A DNA stretch of 64,000 nt, taken from contig CAZTJC010000003.1 of assembly GCA_964613945.1 (NCBI GenBank), positions 1 to 64,000 of the forward strand. Reading direction: 5' to 3'. The stretch comes from JAVVHH01 sp964613945. Its GTDB lineage: Bacteria; Pseudomonadota; Alphaproteobacteria; Acetobacterales; Acetobacteraceae. A model generated the notes under the pieces. It made no database searches. It was not told the DNA's origin and saw only the letters and a list, made by a program, of their open reading frames with translations. Shown here piece by piece: positions 43,068 to 51,022 of this stretch (within the stretch, counting starts at the first letter, position 1; every line of letters starts with the position of its first letter). Both the position numbers and the translations under genes were made by a program.

Positions 43068-44252
43068 TCACGCTCTGGCCAGCCCCACAAGTTGCGCCAT
43101 GTCCTTGAAGAACACCCGCACGTGCGCCATCGGGTCGCGCTTGGCGATCTTCTTGTTCATGTAGCTTTCCCAGGTCAGGCGCTGCACGTCCGGATCGCGG
43201 CACATCTTGACGAATTTCTCGCGACGCTTGTCGTTGGCGTACCAGAACCACTGCATTAGCCCGAGCACGGTGAACACCGTGCCGTGCGCCTTCATGAACC
43301 GCTTGCGCGCCGTGCGCAGCGACTTGGCCTCGCCGGTCTTGCACAGCAGTTCGACCGCATCGGCGGCCAGGCGTCCGCCCAGCATCGCGTAGTAGATCCC
43401 CTCCCCGGAGGCCGGCGCCACCACGCCGGCGGCATCACCGGCCAGCACGATGTCCTTGCCGTTATCCCAGCGCTTCATCGGCCGCAGCGGGATCGGCGCC
43501 CCCTCGCGGCGGATGGTCTCTAGGCCGGCCAGACCGACCTGCTCGCGCAGCTTGGTTACCGCCGGGCGCAGGCCGAAGCCTTTTTGCGCCGAGCCGGTGC
43601 CGATGCTCATCGTGTCGCCATGCGGGAACACCCAGGCGTAGAAATCCGGCGACAGCGGGCCCTGGTAATAGATATCGCAGCGGCTCGGATCGTACTCGGT
43701 CGACGGCGCCGGGGCGCGGACGATCTCATGATAGGCGAACACGTATTTGACGTGGTCGGCGCCCTTCACGCACTGCTTGGCGACGTTGGACTTCGCGCCG
43801 TCGGCGCCGATGATGGCGCGGGTGCGGACGCTGGCGGACTCCGTCGCGCCCTTGGGCATGAAGTGGATGCGGGCGACGCCGTCGGGGTCGCGGGTCACCT
43901 GCTCGAAGCTGGCGTCGCGTCGCTCGGCGCCCTTCTCGGCGGCGCGCTCGCGGAGCCATTCGTCGAACGTGTCGCGGTCGACCATGCCGACGTATCCACC
44001 TTCGATCGGCATGTCGGCCTCAGCGGCGCTCGGGGCGACGATGCGGGCGCCCCTGGCGCGGGCGACGATCAGGTGCTCCGGGATGTCGAAGTCGCGGATC
44101 AGGATCGGCGGCACGGCACCGCCGCACGGCTTGATGCGGCCGGCGCGGTCCAGCAACAACACGCTGCGGCCGTTGCCGGCGAGGTCGGCGGCCGCCGTCG
44201 CGCCGGCCGGGCCGCCGCCGACGATGACGGCGTCATAGGTCTGCTCGGTCAT
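43068..44252 (-). CDS. bchP: Geranylgeranyl diphosphate/bacteriochlorophyll reductase
   Basis: Reduces the geranylgeranyl tail of bacteriochlorophyll a to phytyl. Seen in 394 residues: FAD motif VIVGGGPAGATAAADLA, the KPCGGAVPP segment, GYVGMVDRDTFDEWLRERA and VLAGDAAGVVAPASGEGIYYAM, all diagnostic of BchP/ChlP. The C-terminal FWYANDKRREKFVKMC and WESYMNKKI are also characteristic. ATG at 44252 overlaps the stop of the pucC-like gene; the stop is 10 bases before the tspO start. Longer open frame upstream is shadow. Confidence 0.95.
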   Translation of the reverse strand: MTEQTYDAVIVGGGPAGATAAADLAGNGRSVLLLDRAGRIKPCGGAVPPILIRDFDIPEHLIVARARGARIVAPSAAEADMPIEGGYVGMVDRDTFDEWLRERAAEKGAERRDASFEQVTRDPDGVARIHFMPKGATESASVRTRAIIGADGAKSNVAKQCVKGADHVKYVFAYHEIVRAPAPSTEYDPSRCDIYYQGPLSPDFYAWVFPHGDTMSIGTGSAQKGFGLRPAVTKLREQVGLAGLETIRREGAPIPLRPMKRWDNGKDIVLAGDAAGVVAPASGEGIYYAMLGGRLAADAVELLCKTGEAKSLRTARKRFMKAHGTVFTVLGLMQWFWYANDKRREKFVKMCRDPDVQRLTWESYMNKKIAKRDPMAHVRVFFKDMAQLVGLARA

Positions 44253-45553
44253 CCCGTGGCTCCGACTTCGTATGTGGCAAGGTGTTCGGTGGTAACCGGG
44301 CTGTCGCCGAACAGCCCGGCGGCCAGGCGTGCGGCAAACAGGAAGATGGCGGCTTCGGCGACGAACACGCTGCCGTAGGCCAGCGCCGGGGTGTCGATCA
44401 GGCGGTGCGCGATGTCGGACGCCCCGGTGCCAAGCAGGCCGCCGGCGCCGAACGCCAGGGCCTGGGCTGCGCCCCAAAGGCCGATGCGGGTGCCGTCCCG
44501 CGACCCGCGGCCTTCGGCAGCCAGGCCGAGCATGGCGCCGATGGCCGAGACGGCGAAGGCGCCATTGGCGACACCCAGGGCGAACACCACCGGGCGCAAC
44601 GGTAACGCAGGAACCACCGCCGCCAGCGACAGCAACAGGATACCGGCGGCCGAGGCGATGCAGCCCCCCATCGTCCAACCCCGCATGACCCGGCCGCGAT
44701 AGGCCCCGGCCCACACCGTCACCACGGCGACCAGGGCCATGCCGGCGAGGACGCCCCCGTGTTGCAACCCGGTTAGTCCCGCGGTCTGGCCAGGCGTCAG
44801 CCCGAACACGGCGCCCGCGAACGGCTCCAGCAACAGCTCTTGCGCCGAATAGGCGAGCATGGAGACGAAGACGAACTGGGCGAAACGGCGCGACTGGCGC
44901 TCGGCCCAGATCTCCTTGAGGGCCGGCAGAAAGGGAGCGTGCGCCGCGGGAGCAGGTGCAGCGGCCGGACCTTCGACGCGCCAGACGGCGAGCAGGGTCA
45001 GCACCATGGCGATGACACCGACGCCGGCGGTGATCTCCAGCAGGCGGGCGGGGGAGAACGGATCCAGCAGCTTGGACGCGAACCCGGCCGTGACCGCGAT
45101 GCCGGCGATCATCATGAGCCACAGGATCGTTGCCGAAGCAGCCCGGCGGTTGGGATCGACGCGATGGGCGACCAGGGTCAGCAACGAGGTACCGGCCGCA
45201 CCGACGCCGAGGCCAAGGGCGACGAACCCCAGCGTGGCCAGCGCCACGCCGGCTACCAAGCTGGCGGGCATCAAGCAGGCGCCGAGCGCCGCCACGAACG
45301 CGCCGGTAGCCATCGCGGCGATGCCACCGACGATCCACGGCGTGCGACGGCCGCCCATGTCGGAGCCCCAGCCCATGCGCGGGCGCAGCACCTGGACGAT
45401 GTAGTGCAAGGCCACCAGCACCCCGGGCAGGATCGCCGGCAGCGCGAATTCGACCACCATCACGCGGTTCAACGTGGAGGTGACCAGCACCACGACGCTG
45501 CCAAGCGCCATCTGCACCAGGCCCAGACGGGCAATGCCGGCCCAGCCGAGCAT
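44249..45553 (-). CDS. PucC-like BCD-family transporter (bacteriochlorophyll delivery MFS), between bchG and bchP
   Basis: 434 residues, about twelve helices. Seen: STLNRVMVVEFALPAILPG in helix 1-2, RPRMGWGSDMGGRRTPWIVGG, SRRFAQFVFVSMLAYSAQELLLEP and FGLTPGQTAGLTGLQHGG, the signature of the PucC/LhaA/Bch2 branch of MFS proteins. This is the orf428/bch2 position known in Rhodobacter (bchG-orf428-bchP). Thought to deliver or shuttle bacteriochlorophyll for antenna assembly. Start ATG at 45553 shares a base with the bchG TGA. Confidence 0.9.
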   Translation of the reverse strand: MLGWAGIARLGLVQMALGSVVVLVTSTLNRVMVVEFALPAILPGVLVALHYIVQVLRPRMGWGSDMGGRRTPWIVGGIAAMATGAFVAALGACLMPASLVAGVALATLGFVALGLGVGAAGTSLLTLVAHRVDPNRRAASATILWLMMIAGIAVTAGFASKLLDPFSPARLLEITAGVGVIAMVLTLLAVWRVEGPAAAPAPAAHAPFLPALKEIWAERQSRRFAQFVFVSMLAYSAQELLLEPFAGAVFGLTPGQTAGLTGLQHGGVLAGMALVAVVTVWAGAYRGRVMRGWTMGGCIASAAGILLLSLAAVVPALPLRPVVFALGVANGAFAVSAIGAMLGLAAEGRGSRDGTRIGLWGAAQALAFGAGGLLGTGASDIAHRLIDTPALAYGSVFVAEAAIFLFAARLAAGLFGDSPVTTEHLATYEVGATG

Positions 45554-46458
45554 CAGGCCAGTCCGCGCAACGCGAAAGCGGCAACCAGCATGCCGACGAC
45601 ATAGAGCGTCGTGCCGGTCGAGTTGTACCAGATCGCCTGCGCCCGCGGCGCCCGCAGGAAGCGCGGCATCAGCGCCAGTTGCGCGGCAAGCACCGCCACC
45701 ACGCCGGCAGCGAAGAACGGCGCACCCCAGCTCAGCAACAACGCAATCACCACCACCTGCGGCAGCGCCATCACCCAGCACGCCAGCCCGGCGGCACGGT
45801 CGACGCCCAGGATGACCGGCAGCGAGCGGACTCCGGTGAGCTTGTCGCCCTCGACGCTCTTGAAGTCGTTCAGCGTCATGATGCCATGCGCACCGGCGCT
45901 ATACAGCAACGCGGTCGCGATGATGCGGGCGTCCGGCAGCGTGCCGGCCATGACGGCGGCGCCGGTGAACCAGGGCAGGCCCTCGTAGCACACGCCGCAG
46001 GCGAGGTTGCCCCACCAGCCATTGCGCTTCAGCCGCAGCGGCGGCGCGCTATAGGCCCAAGCCAGCGCCAGGCCAAACAGCGCAGCCCCGAACACCCAGG
46101 CACCGAGCATCGAAGCGACCGCGATCGACAGCGCCGTCCAGGCAAAAGCGATGAACAGCCCGGTGCGGCCCGGCAGGCGGCCGGAGGGGATGGGACGACC
46201 GGGCTCGTTGATGGCGTCGACATGGCGATCGTACCAGTCGTTGGCGGCCTGGCTGGTGGCGCAGACCAGCGGGCCGGCCAGCGCGATGCCGGCCAGCGCG
46301 TAACCCCAGCGCCCGGCCAACGGCACGCCGGACGAGACGATGCCGCACCCGAACGCCCACATCGGCGCGAACCACGTGATCGGCTTAAGAAGTTCGAGCG
46401 CGGCCGACCAGTCGACGCGCGACGGCGCTGCCGGGGAGGACGGGACGGTCGCGGACAA
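45553..46458 (-). CDS. bchG: Bacteriochlorophyll synthase (geranylgeranyl transferase)
   Basis: UbiA-family prenyltransferase that esterifies bacteriochlorophyllide a. Seen in 301 residues, about nine helices: the first aspartate-rich motif QAANDWYDRHVDAINEPGRP and LPGRTG downstream, and the second, LNDFKSVEGDKLTGVRSLP. The start is a TTG at 46458, one base after the ppsR stop; no ATG is available upstream of the conserved KPITWFAPMWAFGCG. The upstream GGAAG inside ppsR may act as Shine-Dalgarno, so translation probably depends on ppsR read-through. Confidence 0.93.
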   Translation of the reverse strand: MSATVPSSPAAPSRVDWSAALELLKPITWFAPMWAFGCGIVSSGVPLAGRWGYALAGIALAGPLVCATSQAANDWYDRHVDAINEPGRPIPSGRLPGRTGLFIAFAWTALSIAVASMLGAWVFGAALFGLALAWAYSAPPLRLKRNGWWGNLACGVCYEGLPWFTGAAVMAGTLPDARIIATALLYSAGAHGIMTLNDFKSVEGDKLTGVRSLPVILGVDRAAGLACWVMALPQVVVIALLLSWGAPFFAAGVVAVLAAQLALMPRFLRAPRAQAIWYNSTGTTLYVVGMLVAAFALRGLA

Positions 46459-46459
46459 T

Positions 46460-48025
46460 CTATTCGGCTTCCGCAGCTTCGTCGGCGCCAGCGCCGAGGT
46501 CGCCCAGCCCGTAACGGCGCAGCTTGACGTAAAGGCTCTGCCGCGACAGGCCGAGCATCTCGGCCGCCGACGCGCGGTTGTTGCCGGTCAGTTCCAGCGC
46601 GGCCTCGATGCACAGCCGCTCGATCACCTCGGTCGCCTCGCGCACGAGGTCCTTGAGCGGCACCTGGCCGATGAGTTCGGTCAGTTGCTCGACCGAGCGC
46701 GGCAGCGCGCGGGTCGCGGCCGGGTTGTCGCTGCCGGAGGGGGCATTGATGCGCGGCGCGACGTTGCGGATGGCGAAGCCGAAGCAGGGCTGCCCGCCGT
46801 TGCGGATGGAAACGGCGGAGATCTCGACCTGCACGGTGCTGCCCTCCTCGCCGCGCATGGTGCTGGCAAAGAAGCGAACGGCGCCCCGCTGACGCAAATT
46901 GGCGATCAGCACCGCGACGTCCACGCCGGAAGCTCCGACCCAATCGTCGAGCGGGCGCCCGCGGGCGCTTTCCTCGTGCTCGATCTGCGCCATGTCGAAG
47001 AACGCCGCATTGGCGATGATGACCCGGCCATCGCCATCGGTGACCACGAACCCGTCCGGCGCGCGCTCGACCGCCCAGAGCAGCTTGGCCTTGGCGTCGG
47101 GAATCTCCAGCAGCGCGGACTCGCCGTGCAGTGGCGCGATGCGGACCAGGAACAGCGCATCGCCTTCCTGGCGGAAGAACGACGCCTTGACGACCATGTC
47201 GCGCCCGCCGCGGGTGCGCGCGGTCAGGTCGTCGACGCGAACGCCGGCGCGGACGGCGCCGAGATGCGCTTCGACCAGCGCGACGGCCTCGGGAGTGAAC
47301 AGGGCGGCCAGGGCGGCGCCGGGCAGATCATCGCCGTTGGCGTCGAACAGGGCGCGGGCGGCCGGGTTGGCCTCGAGCACGCGCATGCGCGCCGCATCGA
47401 GGATGATGACGGCTTCCGAGGACAGTTGGAACAGCAGGCGGTAGCGGGTCTCGACCTCGCGCAGGCGGGAGTAGTCGCGCTCCATGCTCTGCTGCGCGGA
47501 GACGAGCCGTTGCTGCAGCGCCGATAGGTCGCGCAGGTCACGCCCAAAGGCGACCAGGCGGTTGCCCTCGAGCAGCACGCAGCAATAAAGGATGGGGATC
47601 GAGCGGCCATCCGACGTCAGGTGGTTGACGTGCCGCCACCGTGTCTCGGTATTCTTGCCGGCATCGGCGATCAGGGCGGCGACCTTGGGCCGGCTGTCGG
47701 GCGCGGCGACGGCGGCGAACGCCTTGCCTTGCCAGGTCGCCGGGTCACGCAGGTCGGCGGCCAGATCGTCGGTCCGGACCGCGATGTCGGTGATGGTCCC
47801 GACCAGATCTAGGGCCAGGGTGATGTCGGCTGCGGCGGCAATCAACGCTGCAGCAGCCTCGGCATCGAGATCGCCGAGGGCGGTCTTTGGGGAGACGAAA
47901 CGCTTCACCGGTGCGATATCCCCTCGCTGCACGCCGTTGAGTGCCGTCCAGTCGACAGGGATCGCGTTTTGGTTGGCGACAACTCTCGTCCGTTCACGGC
48001 TAGTTCCAAAAATCATTTGCGTCAC
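46460..48025 (-). CDS. ppsR: Transcriptional regulator PpsR/CrtJ
   Basis: Redox-responsive repressor of photosynthesis genes, binding TGT-N12-ACA. Seen in 521 residues: three PAS-like regions (about 60-160, 195-300 and 315-425), a Q-linker-like coiled segment LQQRLVSAQQSMERDYSRLREVE between the first two, and a C-terminal FIS-type helix-turn-helix, NNRASAAEMLGLSRQSLYVKL. The HTH-proximal cysteine in IERLCIEAALELTG, implicated in redox sensing, is present. It is somewhat longer than the roughly 465-residue Rhodobacter protein, mainly at the N-terminus. Start is a GTG at 48025 overlapping the aerR TGA. Confidence 0.93.
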   Translation of the reverse strand: MTQMIFGTSRERTRVVANQNAIPVDWTALNGVQRGDIAPVKRFVSPKTALGDLDAEAAAALIAAAADITLALDLVGTITDIAVRTDDLAADLRDPATWQGKAFAAVAAPDSRPKVAALIADAGKNTETRWRHVNHLTSDGRSIPILYCCVLLEGNRLVAFGRDLRDLSALQQRLVSAQQSMERDYSRLREVETRYRLLFQLSSEAVIILDAARMRVLEANPAARALFDANGDDLPGAALAALFTPEAVALVEAHLGAVRAGVRVDDLTARTRGGRDMVVKASFFRQEGDALFLVRIAPLHGESALLEIPDAKAKLLWAVERAPDGFVVTDGDGRVIIANAAFFDMAQIEHEESARGRPLDDWVGASGVDVAVLIANLRQRGAVRFFASTMRGEEGSTVQVEISAVSIRNGGQPCFGFAIRNVAPRINAPSGSDNPAATRALPRSVEQLTELIGQVPLKDLVREATEVIERLCIEAALELTGNNRASAAEMLGLSRQSLYVKLRRYGLGDLGAGADEAAEAE

Positions 48026-48960
48026 CGCTTAACGCCTCGACGCGCGAGCAAGGCCGACGCGCGTGCCACGGCACTGGCGCCGTCGGTCGCGGTCCCGTCG
48101 GCCCCGATGTCGGTGGCCAGCGCGGCATTCTCGGCAAACGGCAGGCCGCCGACCATGATGATGACCCCGGGGTTGCGCGACGCCTTGCGGATGGCGGCGA
48201 TGTGCACGCGGGCGTGGTCGAGCAGGGCGTCGTGAGATAACGAGAAGCCGACCAAATCGATCCAATCGCAGCGGACCATGGCGTCGAGCTCGGCGGCATC
48301 GGCGACGCGGCCTGACCAGGTATCCCAGCCGGCGCGGGTGAAGAACGCCGACAGCATCGACAGGCCAAACGTGTGCTGCTCGCCCGGCAGCGGCATCAAC
48401 ACGGCGCGGGGTGCGCCCGGACCGATCGGCTCGGCGGCGTCGAAGAAGGCCGGGTGCAGCGACCGCATGGCCGTCTGCAGATGGCCGATGCCGATCGTCA
48501 CGTCGGCGAAGGTGCAGAAATCCTCGGCCCAGAACTCGCCCAACAACACCGCGGTTGGGGTCAGCAGCTCCAGGTAGAGACGCTCGGCATCGAAACCGTT
48601 CTCCATCAGCCCGGTGACGAAATCGACCACCTCGTGACTGTTCGCCTGCAGCGCCAGGGCGGCCAGGCGCTTGACGTGCGCGTCGATCGGCGCGGTCGGC
48701 ATGGCACTGCGCAGCGCCGGGCGTTGCAGTAATTGGGGGATGACCTGGGCCTGCACGGCGCGGGTCAGGATGGCACGTCGCTGCTGCGCGCCGGATTGTA
48801 CGCCGGCGTGGAGATCCGGCTGCATCGATTCCTGCACCGTGACCGCCGCGGCGGCCGTCCGACGCGGCCGCGCCTCACTGGTCGCATTGCTCGACAAGAC
48901 GGCGCTGTCGCTATTGGTCGTCCAGTTCAGGGCAATGGCGTCGGGCGTCATTTTTTCCAT
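48022..48960 (-). CDS. aerR: AerR/PpaA-type cobalamin-binding antirepressor
   Basis: 312 residues. Seen: an N-terminal ~85-residue polar extension, a helical cap with HVKRLAALALQANSHEVVDFV and GEFWAEDFCTFADVTIGIGHLQ, then a B12-binding Rossmann domain with MPLPGEQHTFGLSMLSAFF, giving the cobalt-ligating H196, and IIMVGGLPF. AerR/PpaA binds hydroxycobalamin and modulates PpsR/CrtJ. ATG at 48960 is preferred because GGGAG lies 8 bases upstream. It is the first gene of the leftward arm, and its promoter coincides with the palindrome at 48998-49035. Confidence 0.9.
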   Translation of the reverse strand: MEKMTPDAIALNWTTNSDSAVLSSNATSEARPRRTAAAAVTVQESMQPDLHAGVQSGAQQRRAILTRAVQAQVIPQLLQRPALRSAMPTAPIDAHVKRLAALALQANSHEVVDFVTGLMENGFDAERLYLELLTPTAVLLGEFWAEDFCTFADVTIGIGHLQTAMRSLHPAFFDAAEPIGPGAPRAVLMPLPGEQHTFGLSMLSAFFTRAGWDTWSGRVADAAELDAMVRCDWIDLVGFSLSHDALLDHARVHIAAIRKASRNPGVIIMVGGLPFAENAALATDIGADGTATDGASAVARASALLARRGVKR

Positions 48961-48997
48961 CAACTACGCTCCCGCATTTGATCGGCTTCACCCCCAT

Positions 48998-49035
48998 TGT
49001 GTCAACCTCGATTTACGTAACGCGAGCTTGACACA
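48998..49035. promoter_or_regulatory. 38-bp palindrome with two outward TTGACA boxes: divergent aerR/bchF promoter-operator
   Basis: TGTGTCAA (48998-49005) is mirrored exactly by TTGACACA (49028-49035), with CTCG/CGAG and a central TACGTA keeping most of the interior palindromic. Each arm contains a perfect sigma70 -35 hexamer pointing outward: TTGACA at 49028-49033 for the bchF direction and the complement of 49000-49005 for aerR. The core can be written TGT-N12-ACGT-N12-ACA, two overlapping near-consensus PpsR sites sharing the centre. -10 boxes are weak on both sides (TTAGCG at 49051 after 17 bases). Confidence 0.75.
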
Positions 49036-49057
49036 TCGTCGGGTGGGGTCTTAGCGT

Positions 49058-49099
49058 CTGATCGTGACTGGGAAGCAGAGTGCCTTCGGTCACGATCAG
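49058..49099 (+). repeat. Perfect 11-bp inverted repeat in the bchF leader
   Basis: CTGATCGTGAC (49058-49068) and GTCACGATCAG (49089-49099) are perfectly complementary, with a 20-base loop in which GAAG/CTTC can pair further. It lies downstream of the predicted promoter and 83 bases before the bchF ATG, so it would sit near the 5' end of the transcript. The following bases GGCCAAGGTTTTG contain a short T-run. Could be a leader RNA stem-loop, an attenuator, or a second operator. Confidence 0.7.
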
Positions 49100-49182
49100 G
49101 GCCAAGGTTTTGCGCTCTTTCGGCTCCGGTTTTCGGGGCTTCAAGGAACCAAGGCAGACCAGCCAGGGAGGCATGTCAAGCA

Positions 49183-49761
49183 ATGTTTACACGTGCACTT
49201 GAAACCTTTCTGAATCAGCTGGATGCGTCGCCTTGGGCCGGCGCGTCGGGCCGGGTCGTGCCGACTCCGTTCCGTTTGTATACGCCGGAGCAGCGCCGCC
49301 TGCGCGATGCCTCGCCCTGGACGCTGGTCCAAGGAATCCTCGCGCCGGTGCAGTTCCTGGTGTTCCTGGTCAGCCTGGTGCTGGTGGTCCGCTTCCTGAT
49401 GACAGGTCACGGCGAGGCTGCGGCCACCGGGTCGGTGATCGCCAAGACGGGCATGCTGTACCTCATCATGGTGACCGGCTCGATCTGGGAACGGGAGATC
49501 TTCGGCAAGTATCTGTTCGCCCCCGCCTTCTTCTGGGAGGACGCGATCAGCATGATCGTGCTGGCGCTGCACACGATTTATCTGCTGGCGCTGTTCGGTG
49601 GCTGGCTCGATGCCCACGGCCTGATGCTGCTGGCGCTGATGGCGTACGGGACCTACGTGGTCAACGCGGCGCAGTTCCTGCTGAAGCTGCGGGCGGCCCG
49701 GTTGGACGAGACCTACTGGCCCCTGCGCGACAACTCGGTCCCGAGCGGCCAGTTCTCGTGA
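49183..49761 (+). CDS. bchF: 3-vinyl bacteriochlorophyllide hydratase
   Basis: Adds water to the 3-vinyl group on the way to bacteriochlorophyllide a. Seen in 192 residues: the family's YTPEQRRLRDASPWTLVQG, three to four membrane helices, MVTGSIWEREIFGKYLFAPAF read across the second loop, WEDAISMIVLALHT and the C-terminal NAAQFLLKLRAARLDE. A GGGAGG site precedes the ATG at 49183 with an 11-base spacing. First gene of the rightward photosynthesis superoperon; its TGA overlaps the GTG of bchN. Confidence 0.93.
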   Translation: MFTRALETFLNQLDASPWAGASGRVVPTPFRLYTPEQRRLRDASPWTLVQGILAPVQFLVFLVSLVLVVRFLMTGHGEAAATGSVIAKTGMLYLIMVTGSIWEREIFGKYLFAPAFFWEDAISMIVLALHTIYLLALFGGWLDAHGLMLLALMAYGTYVVNAAQFLLKLRAARLDETYWPLRDNSVPSGQFS

Positions 49762-51020
49762 GTTCGACCGCTTCCCTCGGCTGCGCGGATGCTCCCGTGT
49801 TGCGCGAGCGGGGGCAGCGGGAGGTTTTCTGCGGCCTGACCGGGATCATCTGGCTGCACCGCAAGATACAGGACGCGTTCTTTCTGGTGGTGGGCTCGCG
49901 CACCTGCGCCCACCTGATCCAGTCCGCGGCCGGCGTGATGATCTTCGCCGAGCCGCGCTTCGCCACCGCGATCATCGACGAGCGCGACCTGGCCGGGCTG
50001 GCCGACTGCAACGACGAGCTGGACCGCGTGGTGACGCAGCTGCTGTCGCGGCGGCCGGAGATCAAGCTGCTGTTCCTGGTCGGGTCCTGCCCATCGGAAG
50101 TCATCAAGCTGGACCTGTCGCGGGCGGCCGAGCGGCTGAACGCGCAGTATGTCGGGCAGTGCCGGGTGTTGAACTATTCCGGCAGCGGCATCGAGACGAC
50201 GTTCACGCAGGGCGAGGATGCCTGCCTGGCCGCGCTGGTGCCGATCATGCCGAAGACGGCCGAGAAAACGCTGCTGGTCGTGGGCGCACTGGCCGAAGTC
50301 GTAGAAGACCAGTTCCGCCGGCTGTTCGCCGCGATGGGCATCGACCGGGTGGCGTTCCTGCCGCCGCGCCGGGCCGAGGAGCTGCCGGCGGTGGGACCGC
50401 AGACGCAGATGCTGCTGGCGCAACCCTTCCTCGCCGACACGTCGCGCATGCTCGAGGCGCGCGGGGCCAATTGGCTCGCTGCCCCCTTCCCGCTCGGCAT
50501 CGAGGGCACGACGGCCTGGCTGCGCGCCGCCGCCGACGCCTTCGGGGTCAGCCCGGCGCTGTTCGACTCCGTCACTGCCGCGCCGAAGGCGCGGGCCGAC
50601 GGCGCGATCGCCCATAGCCGCGACCGTCTGGCCGGCAAAAAGATCTTTTTCTTCCCTGACAGCCAGCTAGAGTTGCCGCTCGCCCGGTTTCTCTCGCGCG
50701 AGTTGGACATGCAGCTGACCGAAGTCGGCACGCCGTATCTGCACCGCAAGCACATGGCTGCCGAGCTGGCGCTGCTGCCGGCGGGCACTACCCTGTCCGA
50801 AGGCCAGGACGTCGAGAAGCAACTGGACCGCTGCCGCGCCGACGCGCCGGATATCGCGGTATGCGGACTCGGGCTCGCCAACCCGCTGGAGGCCGAGGGC
50901 ATCACGACCAAATGGTCGATCGAGCTGCTGTTCACGCCAATCCAGGGCTACGACCAGGCCGGCGATCTGGCCGAATTGTTCGCCCGCCCGCTGGCGCGCC
51001 GCGCCGTGCTGAAGGTCTAG
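49758..51020 (+). CDS. bchN: Light-independent protochlorophyllide reductase subunit N
   Basis: Part of DPOR, reducing ring D of protochlorophyllide in the dark. Seen in 420 residues: cysteines C25 (REVFCGLTG), C50 (GSRTCAHLIQ) and C111 (LVGSCPSEVI), the three BchN ligands of the NB [4Fe-4S] cluster, plus NYSGSGIETTFTQGED and FFPDSQLELPLARFL. The start is a GTG at 49758, overlapping the bchF TGA; the frame is open far upstream inside bchF as a shadow. Ends 2 bases before bchB. Confidence 0.95.
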   Translation: MSSTASLGCADAPVLRERGQREVFCGLTGIIWLHRKIQDAFFLVVGSRTCAHLIQSAAGVMIFAEPRFATAIIDERDLAGLADCNDELDRVVTQLLSRRPEIKLLFLVGSCPSEVIKLDLSRAAERLNAQYVGQCRVLNYSGSGIETTFTQGEDACLAALVPIMPKTAEKTLLVVGALAEVVEDQFRRLFAAMGIDRVAFLPPRRAEELPAVGPQTQMLLAQPFLADTSRMLEARGANWLAAPFPLGIEGTTAWLRAAADAFGVSPALFDSVTAAPKARADGAIAHSRDRLAGKKIFFFPDSQLELPLARFLSRELDMQLTEVGTPYLHRKHMAAELALLPAGTTLSEGQDVEKQLDRCRADAPDIAVCGLGLANPLEAEGITTKWSIELLFTPIQGYDQAGDLAELFARPLARRAVLKV

Positions 51021-51022
51021 CG

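Noticed and set aside
49173..49202. Upstream ATG (49173) as a leader peptide start before bchF
   Set aside because: It gives only nine codons before TGA and has no supporting feature; the shared Shine-Dalgarno more simply serves the bchF ATG.
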